Positions 44,063 to 52,502 of a stretch of DNA of 64,000 bases are shown piece by piece (the stretch's first letter is position 1; each line of letters opens with the position of its first letter). Both the position numbers and the translations under genes were made by a program. Location of the stretch: the IMG/VR virus record IMGVR_UViG_3300042556_001828, positions 1 to 64,000 of that record; one strand, 5' to 3'. The stretch comes from a virus. The notes beneath the pieces were generated by a model that had not been told where the DNA came from, made no database searches, and worked only from the letters and a program-made list of their open reading frames with translations.

Positions 44063-44134
44063 CTGCCTGACTAGGATTTGAACCTAGAACCTAGCGGTTA
44101 ACAGCCGCGCGCTCTACCGTTGAGCTATCAGGCA
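44063..44134 (-). tRNA. tRNA-Asn (GTT)
   Basis: 72 nt on the minus strand. Acceptor TGCCTGA/TCAGGCA pairs fully; D stem GCTC/GAGC; anticodon stem GCGG/CCGC around loop CTGTTAA (anticodon GTT); T stem CTAGG/CCTAG with loop TTCAAAT. The 3' end is G followed by CAC, so the CCA is added after transcription. Only tRNA found in the window. Confidence 0.93.
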
Positions 44135-44140
44135 CTAGTG

Positions 44141-44302
44141 TCAGGGTTGAGCTTGAATCGTCGTCGTCGCCTCGATCGGTGGGCTGGCGTCAGCGGTTTT
44201 ATGCGCCGCGGCAGCGTAGGCTGAAAAGAGCAACAGGCCGCAGAACAAGAGCGACGCGCCCCACGACACAACGCTCAGACATTTACGGGTGGTCATGCTC
44301 AT
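44141..44302 (-). CDS. Small signal-anchored protein
   Basis: 53 aa from ATG 44302 (MSMTTRKCLSVVSWGASLLFCGLLLFSAYAAAAHKTADASPP); AGGAG lies upstream and an outer start in the same frame is weaker. One hydrophobic helix and a short Ala/Thr/Pro tail. It overlaps the holin-like gene by 20 nt. Might be a spanin or signal-anchored lysis partner; the lipobox is not convincing. Confidence 0.5.
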   Translation of the reverse strand: MSMTTRKCLSVVSWGASLLFCGLLLFSAYAAAAHKTADASPPIEATTTIQAQP

Positions 44303-44663
44303 CGGCGGGATCTCCTGCGTGATCGCGTTCATGGACGATGGTGACTTTAATACCAGCCCCGGACAACAGCGAAATAGCCAAATCGGTCAACGTGGAGCCG
44401 CCCATGCCGGCCAGCACGCAAATTCCGATCAAGCCGTATACATTCTCAGCTTTGCGGTAGTTTTGATACCAGATCAGCGCAATCGCTAACCCCAGAAACC
44501 CGGCGTTAAGCATCGCGCTGACCACTGCTAGTTTAGACAGTTTCCGCGCAAACCGCAAAAGGGTTGCCAGCCCAGCAAAAGCCGCCGCCCCAAAGGCGCT
44601 GCTAAACACTGATAACGCGTGTAAGTAATCATGGTCCATAGCGCGTAACTGCTTTGTTGCCAA
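44283..44663 (-). CDS. Holin-like membrane protein
   Basis: 126 aa from TTG 44663, or 118 aa from ATG 44639 (MDHDYLHALSVFSSAFGAAAFAGL). Hydrophobic helices: FSSAFGAAAFAGLATLLRFA, LAVVSAMLNAGFLGLAIALIWY and ENVYGLIGICVLAGMGGSTLTDLAI. Three helices with a short His/Asp-rich charged tail match holin class I. It overlaps the signal-anchored gene, as lysis genes often do. No strong SD for either start. Confidence 0.6.
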   Translation of the reverse strand: MATKQLRAMDHDYLHALSVFSSAFGAAAFAGLATLLRFARKLSKLAVVSAMLNAGFLGLAIALIWYQNYRKAENVYGLIGICVLAGMGGSTLTDLAISLLSGAGIKVTIVHERDHAGDPADEHDHP

Positions 44664-45006
44664 CGACTTTCGCGTTTCGCGAATCCCGGAATAACTAATG
44701 TGTCAAAAGCCCTCGCGATCCCCTTCCGCGAGTCCGGTTCCAGCCGAAGCCGGAATTCTGTAGCGACTTACAAGGTTAATAAATTAACCAGTGTGGCATT
44801 CGCTACTCCTCCACCCGTGAGCCCGACAAAATCTGACCACGGAACCTGTAACCCCCTTCGCATCCCTGCTCCAGAAGAAACGCCTAACCAGCCGGCCACC
44901 ACGACTAACTTTTGACACACCTTCAGTTTAACAGCTCGTATTACCCTCAGCATAAGGGATACGCAGCTCAACCCTGAGTTGTCAAAGAACAGAGAGAAAC
45001 AAACGG
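44664..45006 (-). other. 343-nt gap with several hairpins; structured RNA or regulatory region
   Basis: No convincing gene; the one 80-aa frame begins at TTG without SD. Minus-strand hairpins: palindrome GGTTAATTTATTAACC, TTCCGGC/GCTGGAA-type arm (TCCGGTTC..GAAGCCGGA on plus), CTCGCG/CGCGAG and TTCGCG/CGCGAA. A TTGACA at about 44983 on the minus strand might be a promoter -35. A small RNA or leader is likely; function unknown. Confidence 0.45.
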
Positions 45007-45465
45007 TCAAATGTAGCTTGACGGTTCGTTGCTGCAGATCCCGGCCGGCTCATAGTTGTCCAGCCAGTCTGCGGCGGCCAGTTCGGGGTACACGGCAATC
45101 GAACGCGGCGCCAGCTCTCGCGGCGGTAATGTCCAGATGAATTGGTGGCTGGTCATCGTTAAATCCGCCGCCGTGGCAATAAACGCGTGGGCGCCGATGT
45201 TGCACAGCGCGTCGAGCGTGTCGGCGTCGTGGCAGCGGGCCCACACGCGCTGTTTTGAGAAAAATGCCGGCGGCGCGTACTGCATGCCCTTGGCCGTCGG
45301 CAACAGAAACGCCCCGTTGCTGAAAACAACCTCGGCGCAGATGTGATACCCAGCATCCAGAGCCGCCTGTAAGTATTTCAGCTGATTTTCTTTGTCTGGT
45401 TGCCGGCCGGAGATGTTGCCAAGATGCGCAATAATAATTCCGTCAAATCCTCGCCGGCCGCCCAT
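45007..45465 (-). CDS. GDPD-like TIM-barrel protein, probably divergent
   Basis: 152 aa. The beginning (DGIIIAHLGNISGRQPDKENQLKYLQAALDAGYHICAEVVFSNGAFLL) resembles the glycerophosphodiester phosphodiesterase pattern H...EN...A...G. The Arg after His is replaced, and the expected E-x-D metal motif reads EVV. At 152 aa it is only about half the usual length. So catalysis is doubtful and it may bind a sugar phosphate or glycolipid. SD AAGGA. Next gene follows 88 nt upstream. Confidence 0.45.
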   Translation of the reverse strand: MGGRRGFDGIIIAHLGNISGRQPDKENQLKYLQAALDAGYHICAEVVFSNGAFLLPTAKGMQYAPPAFFSKQRVWARCHDADTLDALCNIGAHAFIATAADLTMTSHQFIWTLPPRELAPRSIAVYPELAAADWLDNYEPAGICSNEPSSYI

Positions 45466-45553
45466 ATTAACATCCTTGTTAACGACTCTACATCCGCCAC
45501 GCTCGGGCGAGCTGCCTATCGTACTGGGCGACCGGAAAGCTGTCCAGAAAGAC

Positions 45554-46588
45554 TCAAAGAATCTTGGCGGCGATCAAGCAGCCACGCGCCACAGCATGCA
45601 ACGGATCATTGGCGTGGCGCACTTCTTTGATAGGCAGCGGAAAATTATTCTCGGCGAGTTTCTTTTCAAACGTCTCCAGAAAGCCCTTGGCCCGCGTTGT
45701 CCCGCCTGCAAATGCTATCAATAACGGCTCTTTGAACTTGGGCAGCGCTTTGTGGCCCAGTAATGCCGCCGCCAGCTGCTTCGTGGTGTAGTCGATCAGG
45801 CGCTCGTAGTAGGCGCCCACCGCGGCTAATACGGGGTTCTCGTTCGCCTCGCCAATAGTGAAGTCCCCCTGCTCTTTCTCAGCCTGCACGACAGAGTCTT
45901 CTTCGCCAGTTGCCACAGCGGCCATTCTGTCGATCCAGTCGCCAGACTTGGTGGTCGAGAACAGCACCGTGGGCTCGCCGTTGAGCATGACACAGACGTT
46001 CACCATGCCAGCGCCCCACGAAAGCCCAATCCCCGTATAGTCGTCGTTGGCCAGCTCAGAGTAGCACAGCGCCTCGGCTTCGTTGATGGCCCGCGCAGCG
46101 TAGCCCTGCTCGGCGAGTACAGCTTTGACGACGTCTTCGTGATAGCCGACGTCAAAGTCTTCGTCGTCTTGGTCCACGGGCTGCGCTGGGACGCAGAACA
46201 CCAGCTTTTCGCCCTCTTCGGTGGCTTTGCCAGCCACTTCCTTGAGAATGAACGCCAGTACGCGCTTGGCTTCTTTCTCTTTCGGGGAGACAACGCCGCG
46301 GTACATGGGGCGCTTGGCAGATTCGTTGCGCTCGATGGCTTTATCAATGGCGTCTTGGCCGATGAGAATGAAACTCCCGTCAGTGTCTTTGACAAACACC
46401 TTGCCCTGCAGGCCCTTCTCAATCATCTTCGTGGCCACAGGCGTCGTGGGCTTGATGACGTAGAACGCGTCCCGGAAATCTTTGTAGCTGATAAATTCAG
46501 CCTTATCGTCGCTGGTGTAGCTGATCGGCTCCAAGCTGTCAGAGGCGAGGACGATAAAAGAAGTTCCGACGTCTAAACCCTTGGCCAT
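45554..46588 (-). CDS. Actin/Hsp70-fold ATPase (ParM/MreB-like)
   Basis: 344 aa. Phosphate-1 motif GLDVGTSF (4-11) and a phosphate-2-like segment GIGLSWGAGMVNVCV (about 196-210) are followed by an adenosine motif LLIAFAGGTTRAKGFLETF. These are the ATP-binding motifs of the actin/Hsp70/sugar-kinase superfamily. Total length fits ParM-type filaments. The phosphate-2 motif is altered (SWGAG rather than DxGxGT). Possible roles are phage DNA segregation or positioning in the cell. The preceding gene encodes a membrane-anchored protein, perhaps its partner. Confidence 0.75.
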   Translation of the reverse strand: MAKGLDVGTSFIVLASDSLEPISYTSDDKAEFISYKDFRDAFYVIKPTTPVATKMIEKGLQGKVFVKDTDGSFILIGQDAIDKAIERNESAKRPMYRGVVSPKEKEAKRVLAFILKEVAGKATEEGEKLVFCVPAQPVDQDDEDFDVGYHEDVVKAVLAEQGYAARAINEAEALCYSELANDDYTGIGLSWGAGMVNVCVMLNGEPTVLFSTTKSGDWIDRMAAVATGEEDSVVQAEKEQGDFTIGEANENPVLAAVGAYYERLIDYTTKQLAAALLGHKALPKFKEPLLIAFAGGTTRAKGFLETFEKKLAENNFPLPIKEVRHANDPLHAVARGCLIAAKIL

Positions 46589-46590
46589 GA

Positions 46591-46971
46591 TTATTTCCCT
46601 TTAAGCTGCGCTAACTTGGACACAGACGAGCCAATATCATCCTGTACCGCCGTGGTTTTGCCAAGCTCGCCTGACCCGGCGCGTTCCATGCCGGCAGTGT
46701 TCACAGCGGTCACAAACGTGCTGGTATTGATATCTATGGGCGCCAGCGTGGACTTTGGCGCAGGCTCGGTGGCGCTGAACGTACGGGATTTCTGCGTGGT
46801 GCGCTCGACCGGGCTCGGAGCGCCTGCTGGTTCGGCGCCAAACGCCACCCGTTTCAGGGCGCGCAGCGTGTTGTAAATAATGTCCAGCCGCCCCACGACG
46901 TACCCAGCGACATAGCCGGCAAATATGAGGAACAGGGCTGTAATATACGCCGTCGTGATCTGGTCTAGCAT
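46591..46971 (-). CDS. Membrane-anchored protein next to the actin-like gene
   Basis: 126 aa, N-terminal transmembrane helix (ITALFLIFAGYVAGYVVGRLDIIYN), then a Pro/Ser/Thr-rich cytoplasmic tail. It stops 2 nt before the actin-like gene begins, so the two are translated together. A membrane anchor for filaments is possible; sequence does not prove it. Confidence 0.5.
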   Translation of the reverse strand: MLDQITTAYITALFLIFAGYVAGYVVGRLDIIYNTLRALKRVAFGAEPAGAPSPVERTTQKSRTFSATEPAPKSTLAPIDINTSTFVTAVNTAGMERAGSGELGKTTAVQDDIGSSVSKLAQLKGK

Positions 46972-46972
46972 G

Positions 46973-47407
46973 TTACAACTCGGCGGGCGGGAAAGCGGGC
47001 GGAAACCATATAGTATCGGGGTTGACGCCCCTGTTTACAAATATGGGCAGGCTTTCACACACGTCGAACTGGTCTTCTAGCTTTTTAAACTCTTTCGGGT
47101 CCGTGGCGCCAATTCCCTCGGGCATGTCGTCGATCCAGATATCGATTTTATAGCCCAGCTGCTGCGTCATCGCGCGCTTGGGCGAATGGTTGCAGAATAT
47201 GCAGCGCGTGAGGCGTTTAAATATCTCTTCGCCAAACACCTGCGCCAGCTGCAGCCTGTTCTGGGGCGTGTCGTACCGGCCCGTGACGCACAGCACTCGG
47301 TGCCCACGCTGCACAGCCTGCCGAATAAACAGGCGCCAAAATTCCACGTCGCTCGTGAACGTCCGGTCGAAATCAATGGCGATGACCGTCGGCCGATACG
47401 GCGTCAT
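46973..47407 (-). CDS. HAD-superfamily phosphatase-like protein
   Basis: 144 aa from ATG 47407. The DxD motif [11 protein letters not shown] (Asp 12, Asp 14) and a following [10 protein letters not shown] (motif II Thr) place it in the HAD superfamily, and [11 protein letters not shown] is the acidic motif IV. It resembles short HAD proteins such as phage polynucleotide phosphatases. Substrate unknown. ATG overlaps the previous stop (ATGA). Confidence 0.7.
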   Translation of the reverse strand: MTPYRPTVIAIDFDRTFTSDVEFWRLFIRQAVQRGHRVLCVTGRYDTPQNRLQLAQVFGEEIFKRLTRCIFCNHSPKRAMTQQLGYKIDIWIDDMPEGIGATDPKEFKKLEDQFDVCESLPIFVNRGVNPDTIWFPPAFPPAEL

Positions 47408-47664
47408 CCGTGCCCGCCCCCCATGTATTTCACGGCTACATAGGTGCCAACGAACGCGCCGCAGGCCAACGGCAGCAGATACCACATGTTGTGCGTGTAG
47501 CTCATGACACCGTACGCGCCAAGACTGTAAAGCACTGCGCTCACTCCCGCCGCGGCCAACGCTTGCTTACGGCTCACGCACAGCACGTAGAGCGTGTACA
47601 AAATATCAAAAACAACGTAGACACAGAATACCAGCGCCGCCGTGAACCAGCTGAAGTCTTCCAT
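47404..47664 (-). CDS. Three-helix membrane protein
   Basis: 86 aa from ATG 47664 ([33 protein letters not shown]). Three hydrophobic helices: [42 protein letters not shown] and [19 protein letters not shown]. Its stop overlaps the HAD gene start. Function unknown; may be a membrane or holin-like factor. Confidence 0.55.
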   Translation of the reverse strand: MEDFSWFTAALVFCVYVVFDILYTLYVLCVSRKQALAAAGVSAVLYSLGAYGVMSYTHNMWYLLPLACGAFVGTYVAVKYMGGGHG

Positions 47665-47684
47665 ACACCCGTGCGGCCTCTTTC

Positions 47685-48203
47685 TTACGGTTGCTTTAAC
47701 ACATCCCACGCGGACGCCCACCGGCTGTCGGGCCGAAAGGTGATCTTGTGGCGGGCCAAGTTAATCTCCCGCGCCGGCACCACGTAAAACAACTGCAGAA
47801 TGTTGTGCACAAACACAAAGACATCGACGTCGTCATGCGTGTACGCGCGGTGCGGGGTTTTCGTGTACACGCCGTTACGCTGATGGCCGGTTTTATGGCG
47901 CGCCAGACAAAACGAGGCGGCGCTGCGCGTCTGGCGCGTCGATTCAGTGGCTTTGACCTGAATGCGCTTGAGCGTGTTGCCGTACACCGACACCAGATCA
48001 AAGCCGATGTCGATGTTGGGAAAACACGGCACGATTTCCTGCCCGAGTAATTCCGCGCACGTGAGCGCGACCCCGCGCGCCCCGATAGCCACAGCCCGCG
48101 GCCAGCTTTTACACAGCACACAGTCCGGGTGCCGCGCCGTGGCGTTTGTAATAATCGGGCTGCCGGCACTTTTTTTAACAGGCATCGCCCGTCGCGCTTC
48201 CAT
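47685..48203 (-). CDS. PD-(D/E)XK-like nuclease
   Basis: 172 aa from ATG 48203 with GGAG about 10 nt upstream; a TTG lies 9 nt further up. The pattern IDIGFDLVSVYGNTLKRIQVKATESTRQ, then DVDVFVFVHNILQLFYVVPA, is the D...QVK arrangement of small PD-(D/E)XK nucleases (Holliday-type or repair endonucleases). Four Cys near the start suggest an N-terminal zinc site (HPDCVLCKSW). The longer frame on the same strand is a shadow. Confidence 0.6.
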   Translation of the reverse strand: MEARRAMPVKKSAGSPIITNATARHPDCVLCKSWPRAVAIGARGVALTCAELLGQEIVPCFPNIDIGFDLVSVYGNTLKRIQVKATESTRQTRSAASFCLARHKTGHQRNGVYTKTPHRAYTHDDVDVFVFVHNILQLFYVVPAREINLARHKITFRPDSRWASAWDVLKQP

Positions 48204-48257
48204 GCGCTGCAAGCTCCGTGGAGAAAAGGACCCTGCGCTATCCGTAGCGCAAGCGCT

Positions 48258-48689
48258 TTAACCCAAGCCGGCGAGAATACGCCGCATGCGTTCCGCGTCT
48301 TCATAGCTGTCTTGCAGCTGGTCTTCATAAAAGATTGACAGATAGTTCGACTCCGGCTCACCCCACGCCTGCACTTGGGCAATGCGGGTAGCGTAGTTCG
48401 CCACGACCTGCTGCTCAATCTTGTGGGCGTGCGCCAGAATGTGCTCGACAAACGTAAACGTCGGAAAGGCGTTGCTATCTAGCGTCGGCTCGCCGCCCAG
48501 TCCCCAAATACGATCCTGAAACTGCTGCACGTGCTCCAGCTCGCCTTTGGCGGCATCCGTGAGGAACTCCCGATATTCAGCCGCGTGTAGTCCGGTTACA
48601 GCACTGGCGTGATACAGGTAGAACTGCAGATGCATCCGTTCGTTCTTCAGGTCTTCGTTCAGCAGTTTCAGGATCTCGTGGCGTGCCAT
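48258..48689 (-). CDS. Ferritin-like diiron protein
   Basis: 143 aa from ATG 48689 with SD GAGAGGTG. The four-helix pattern has ferritin-type ligands: NEDLKNERMHLQFYLYHAS (Glu 18), AAKGELEHVQQFQDRI (Glu 50, His 53), EHILAHAHKIEQQ and a final YEDQLQDSYEDAERMR. Bacterioferritin-like proteins bind and oxidise iron; in phages such proteins are uncommon. A role against oxidative stress or in iron piracy is only an inference. Confidence 0.75.
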   Translation of the reverse strand: MARHEILKLLNEDLKNERMHLQFYLYHASAVTGLHAAEYREFLTDAAKGELEHVQQFQDRIWGLGGEPTLDSNAFPTFTFVEHILAHAHKIEQQVVANYATRIAQVQAWGEPESNYLSIFYEDQLQDSYEDAERMRRILAGLG

Positions 48690-48715
48690 CCGTGCACCTC
48701 TCAAAAAGAAGAAAA

Positions 48716-49264
48716 CTATTTCTGGAATGTGTGCGTGAGATACTCGGCTAAACGAACAGCCTGTGGTGTCTCTTCCGCCACGATCTGGGCGTAGTACATG
48801 GCGCCGTAGGTGCGGAACACCATGACGTTATTCACAAGCCAGCCCATATGGTACCCCTGTTTCATAAAAGCAACAAGCTGGTCTGTGGCGGCTGTGTCCA
48901 AGATATAGTTGCATTCTGCAAACTTTTGTGCCCAGTATTCCCGCGGCTGGCAGTTAATGTGCCCAAACCCGCCTTGGCCCGGCTGCGCAGCGCTAAAGAT
49001 CACCGTGGGCGCCACTTTAGTGAGCCGGTCAACAAAGTAGTCAGCTTTGCCCTCAGCCAAGTGCTCGGCCACTTCTAGGCACAAGCACACGTCGTACTGG
49101 TTAAAGTACGTCTCAAACTCTGGCGAAAAGACATCGCATTTGTCGTACGGGCAATTGTTATCTAAATCCACGCCCGATGCTTGTGCGCCGGCCTCGTGCA
49201 GCGCTTTGACATAGATCCCCGGGCCGCAACCGACGTCGAGAATACGTAGCGAGTTAGCCACCAT
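48716..49264 (-). CDS. SAM-dependent methyltransferase
   Basis: 182 aa of class I fold. Motif I ILDVGCGPGIYVKAL (8-22) binds SAM, motif II follows with ASGVDLD, and VCLCLEVAEHLAE is motif IV. The substrate cannot be read from sequence. It could modify DNA, RNA or a small molecule. Likely same operon as the ferritin-like gene. Confidence 0.8.
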   Translation of the reverse strand: MVANSLRILDVGCGPGIYVKALHEAGAQASGVDLDNNCPYDKCDVFSPEFETYFNQYDVCLCLEVAEHLAEGKADYFVDRLTKVAPTVIFSAAQPGQGGFGHINCQPREYWAQKFAECNYILDTAATDQLVAFMKQGYHMGWLVNNVMVFRTYGAMYYAQIVAEETPQAVRLAEYLTHTFQK

Positions 49265-49308
49265 AAACCCCTTTTGTGAAATAACTGTACGCCAACTAAA
49301 AAATTTGC

Positions 49309-49806
49309 CTATTCCTGTGCCGCCGTCGGATCGTTTGGGGGCACATAAAAAGCGTGTTGCGGTTTACAGAATCGCACATACTTTTTGTCAATGACATAAA
49401 AATCGCCGTAACGGCCGGCTTTTGAATCCCACAGGCGCTCAATCTTCCAGTGCGGTCGTGTCCAGCCATACACAACAGCCGCGCATGTCCCGGCCGTGTT
49501 TTCAATGATGTACGCCAGCGGTGCATCTTCTTTGTTGTCGATTTTATATTTCTCGTCAATGATTACAGTGTTAAACGGATAATCGTCTTTACCCGTGAAG
49601 CGGAGTTTTCTTTTTTTGTGCTCTACGCGAGCACACAACATAAAATCGCCGGAGTCGCCGTACTGCATGCGCACAGAACTATCGGGCCTGTCGACGTGCG
49701 GTGTTGTTTCCGCGTAGAAGCCCATATCACAAAGCTCTTGCACGCGCTGAGCTACAATTGTCCGGCTTGCGTTGAGGTCGGCGAAAAAGGGTGCGTCAGC
49801 TTTCAT
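49309..49806 (-). CDS. PD-(D/E)XK-like hypothetical protein
   Basis: 165 aa from ATG 49806. GDFMLCARVEHKKRKLRFTG matches the pattern of the PD-(D/E)XK fold (Asp, then E-x-K in VEHKKR), followed by strand YPFNTVIIDEKYKID. So a nuclease-type fold is likely. A role in DNA processing or host degradation is possible; unconfirmed. Confidence 0.5.
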   Translation of the reverse strand: MKADAPFFADLNASRTIVAQRVQELCDMGFYAETTPHVDRPDSSVRMQYGDSGDFMLCARVEHKKRKLRFTGKDDYPFNTVIIDEKYKIDNKEDAPLAYIIENTAGTCAAVVYGWTRPHWKIERLWDSKAGRYGDFYVIDKKYVRFCKPQHAFYVPPNDPTAAQE

Positions 49807-49886
49807 AGCGCGTGGAATCCTTTCGCGTGAGGTGTGGCGCAGTCTACAAACTGGCGACACCCCACGCAAGAGGAGCGCGGGCGCTA

Positions 49887-50597
49887 TCAGAGCTTTTTCA
49901 GCACAGCCGCTACGATGGGATGCCGTACAACGTCATTGTGCGAAAACTGTATGACATCAATGTTCTGGGTGCCCTTGAGCTTCTCTACGACTTCTTTCAG
50001 CGGCGGCGGCGAAAACGGCAAATCACTCTGGTGTAAGTCGCCTGTAATTACCATCTTCGTATTTTGCCCAAACCGGCTCAACAGCAGCTTCAACTGCATG
50101 TACGTGGCGTTCTGGGCTTCGTCGAAGATACACACGGCGTCGTTGAATGTTCTGCCGCGCATGTAGCATAGGGGTGCTAGCACGATAGCTTTGTTGACGA
50201 ACTCGCGTTTGGCATTGTATTTGCCCAGCAGCGTGTCCATCGTGTCGTACAGCGGCTGCATGTACGGGTTGACTTTCTCGCCGAATGAGCCCGGGAGAAA
50301 CCCAAGCTTTTCACCGGCGTCTACGATGGGCCGGGTAAGAATGATCTGGCTTCTACGCTTCGACAAGATCTCATTGATAGCATAGGCCATCGCCAAGAAC
50401 GTCTTGCCAGAACCGGCCGAGCCCAAGAGAAAACTAATGTCGTTCTTTTGCAGCGTATTCCACGCGTGTTTCTGACTTTCCGTGCGCCACTCGATGTCAC
50501 AGGGCTGCAGGGCTGCTTTCTCTTTCTCTAGTTGGTCTTGTTTTCGCTTGGCTTTCTTTTCGGCACTTCGGGACACTCTCACGGGCTTTTTGCGCAT
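49887..50597 (-). CDS. phoH: PhoH-like ATPase
   Basis: 236 aa. Walker A LLGSAGSGKTF (GSAGSGKT 59-66) and Walker B AVCIFDEAQN (154-163) are in a PhoH context with ILTRPIVDAGEKLGFLPGSFGEKVNPYMQPLYD and VITGDLHQSDLP. PhoH proteins are widespread in phages; they are RNA-linked ATPases of uncertain role. The first 40 residues are a basic helical extension. About the right length for phage PhoH (about 250). Confidence 0.9.
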   Translation of the reverse strand: MRKKPVRVSRSAEKKAKRKQDQLEKEKAALQPCDIEWRTESQKHAWNTLQKNDISFLLGSAGSGKTFLAMAYAINEILSKRRSQIILTRPIVDAGEKLGFLPGSFGEKVNPYMQPLYDTMDTLLGKYNAKREFVNKAIVLAPLCYMRGRTFNDAVCIFDEAQNATYMQLKLLLSRFGQNTKMVITGDLHQSDLPFSPPPLKEVVEKLKGTQNIDVIQFSHNDVVRHPIVAAVLKKL

Positions 50598-50650
50598 AGA
50601 CGTAACCGCCTTCCTTGGCTTGATGTAAGTCGCGTGGCGTGAGCAGAGAT

Positions 50651-52108
50651 TTAGTTATTTGTATTCGTCTGCGTCGCTCCTGCGTCCTCGGGCTTCGGGC
50701 TGTTTGTGCTCTTCTGCTTGTCGTCCACCACCTTCGTCTCGCCGCGGCTCGACGCTGTCTCGGTCATCGTGGTCTGGCCACAGCTGGCCTTGGCGGCCTT
50801 CTCCGCCTCTTTCTTTTTTTTCTTATCGCCTCCAGCCGGCCGGCACGAGTCGTTGCTGTACGGCTTCTTGCCCGGCACCGGCTCATAGCCAGCCCAGCAG
50901 CGCGCGGACTTTGTGATCAGCTGCTGCATAGCGAACTTGTGAAGTAAATTCTGAATCACAGAACCGGCTTTATTTTGCATGGGGAATTCTCCGTAAGCGT
51001 TATGTAACATGTTTGCGGATAAGTCTTCGAACGAGTTTCCACCCGGCAGCATTAGTTCGCCGTTCGGGCCTTTCTTGAGATACTGCTGCAGCGCCGGATC
51101 TTTTTGCATCGTGGCTAGAATCTGGTTTTCGCGATATTTGTTTGCCCACGTACCGCCCTGCTGCCGGGCTTTGAACATGGCGCTCAAAACGCCGCTGTGT
51201 TCTTTGTCTTTTTCCTGCAGTGTTTTGATAGCAGCTTGTTGGGCCTGATTACGCAGATAGGCCGGGTCGCTGATCTCTTGGTGTTTTGCAGCCAGCTGGT
51301 CGTACATCTGGCCAGCAGCTTCAGCTGTCTGTGGCGCGCCTTCGCCCGGTAAGCCCATGAGCATCGTCGTGCCCACATCGCGGCCCATGCCCGTCAGCGT
51401 GCCAAGCTGGCCTTTGTATTTGTCGATCTCCGCTTGACCAGCCGCCCAGCCGCCTGCTTGGCCCTGTTCGTTCTTGGCGTCCATGAGCGACTGCACTGCT
51501 GAGCCGCCGCCCCCATTTAAAGCGCCTGTAACGCTCTGCGCTGTGGGTACGTCTTGGCCAAAGAAACCAGCCACGTTCATCGCGCCTTGGCCGACCATAC
51601 GGCGCGCGTCGTCGCCAAATAAGCCCATACCGGCGCCAGCCAAGCCAGCGGCGCCCAAGCCCAGTGCGCCCACGCCAGTACCCAAGCCGCCGCCCTGCAT
51701 CATGCCGAGCGCGCCAAGGCCCAAACCACCACCCACGGTCCATTTGGCGGCGTTGGGCATGTTGTTCCAGTTCTGCGCGACACCACTAAATGCGTCGCCC
51801 ACTTGTTTGCCGAAGTTTTGCGCTTGGCTGTAAATGCCGTTGTTATTGGGCGGCACTTGTAAACCACCGGGCTGCCCAATCGTCGGCGCTGGCTTTAGGC
51901 CGCCGGGCGCACCAGCATTTGGAGCGGGTTGTGCGCCGCCGAGCTGACCTGCGTTGCCGGGCCTGATGGCGAGCTTATCGGCAGCGAGTGGCGCAGCTGT
52001 CGCGCCCGCAGCAGGCGCTGGCGCTGTTCCGGGCTGTGCCGGGTTAATATCGGCGTACTTCATGTACGCCAGCTGCAACGCGCTATTTACGGCTGCCGGT
52101 GTCGTCAT
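50651..52108 (-). CDS. Gly-rich, Gln/Ala-rich virion-type protein
   Basis: 485 aa. Pro/Gly/Asn-rich start (IRPGNAGQLGGAQPAPNAGAPGGLKPAP), then Gly-rich hydrophobic helices (GGGLGLGALGMMQGGGLGTGVGALGLGAAGLAGAGMGLFG), and a helical middle. The tail is charged with a KKKKKEAEKAAK run and a Cys pair. Not a known enzyme. Style matches the other Gly-zipper proteins in the window. Confidence 0.5.
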   Translation of the reverse strand: MTTPAAVNSALQLAYMKYADINPAQPGTAPAPAAGATAAPLAADKLAIRPGNAGQLGGAQPAPNAGAPGGLKPAPTIGQPGGLQVPPNNNGIYSQAQNFGKQVGDAFSGVAQNWNNMPNAAKWTVGGGLGLGALGMMQGGGLGTGVGALGLGAAGLAGAGMGLFGDDARRMVGQGAMNVAGFFGQDVPTAQSVTGALNGGGGSAVQSLMDAKNEQGQAGGWAAGQAEIDKYKGQLGTLTGMGRDVGTTMLMGLPGEGAPQTAEAAGQMYDQLAAKHQEISDPAYLRNQAQQAAIKTLQEKDKEHSGVLSAMFKARQQGGTWANKYRENQILATMQKDPALQQYLKKGPNGELMLPGGNSFEDLSANMLHNAYGEFPMQNKAGSVIQNLLHKFAMQQLITKSARCWAGYEPVPGKKPYSNDSCRPAGGDKKKKKEAEKAAKASCGQTTMTETASSRGETKVVDDKQKSTNSPKPEDAGATQTNTNN

Positions 52109-52502
52109 CGTCTACATCCTCTGGCTCCGGCTGGCCGGCACCTACGACGTCTTTTTCGTTGTGGTGCGTGCTCAGCTCCAGTACGCGCGACTCTTCGAGG
52201 CCCTGAAACTTATGCTGCATACCGGGAGGAATATGAAACGCCATGTCGGCTGTCATGGTCAAAGTAGCCGCATGGGACTCATCGTCGTCCCACCCATATG
52301 TTAGCAAAACCTTGCCGCTCTCTACGTATAGCACTTTGTCTTTTACGCGATGATGCACCCACTCACTGGTTTTGCCGCGCTTAATAACAAGCTTTTTGCC
52401 GCAATATCTGCCGTTCCAGAGCCAGTCTTCGCTGCCCCAGTCTTTTTCGACGTACACTCGTTGCTCAGCATTCAAGACAAACTTGCGCGACGCTTCAGCC
52501 AT
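52083..52502 (-). CDS. Cupin protein
   Basis: 139 aa from ATG 52502, preceded by GAAGGAAC. The cupin barrel is seen in KDWGSEDWLWNGRYCGKKLVIKRGKTSEWVHHRVKDKVLYVESGKVLLTYG and, later, FHIPPGMQHKFQGLEESRVLELSTHH. Two His in SEWVHHRV and one in GMQHKF are metal ligands. It resembles phosphomannose isomerase type II cupins. Substrate unknown; sugar or nucleotide-sugar handling for virion or cell-surface work is possible. Confidence 0.75.
   Translation of the reverse strand: MAEASRKFVLNAEQRVYVEKDWGSEDWLWNGRYCGKKLVIKRGKTSEWVHHRVKDKVLYVESGKVLLTYGWDDDESHAATLTMTADMAFHIPPGMQHKFQGLEESRVLELSTHHNEKDVVGAGQPEPEDVDDDDTGSRK

Noticed and set aside
44768-45010. 80-aa minus-strand frame
   Set aside because: Starts at TTG without SD, and its sequence is filled by overlapping palindromic hairpins; more likely non-coding.
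47696-48451. 251-aa minus-strand frame overlapping the PD-(D/E)XK-like gene
   Set aside because: Overlaps two well-supported genes in a different frame and has an Arg/Ser/Thr-rich shadow composition.
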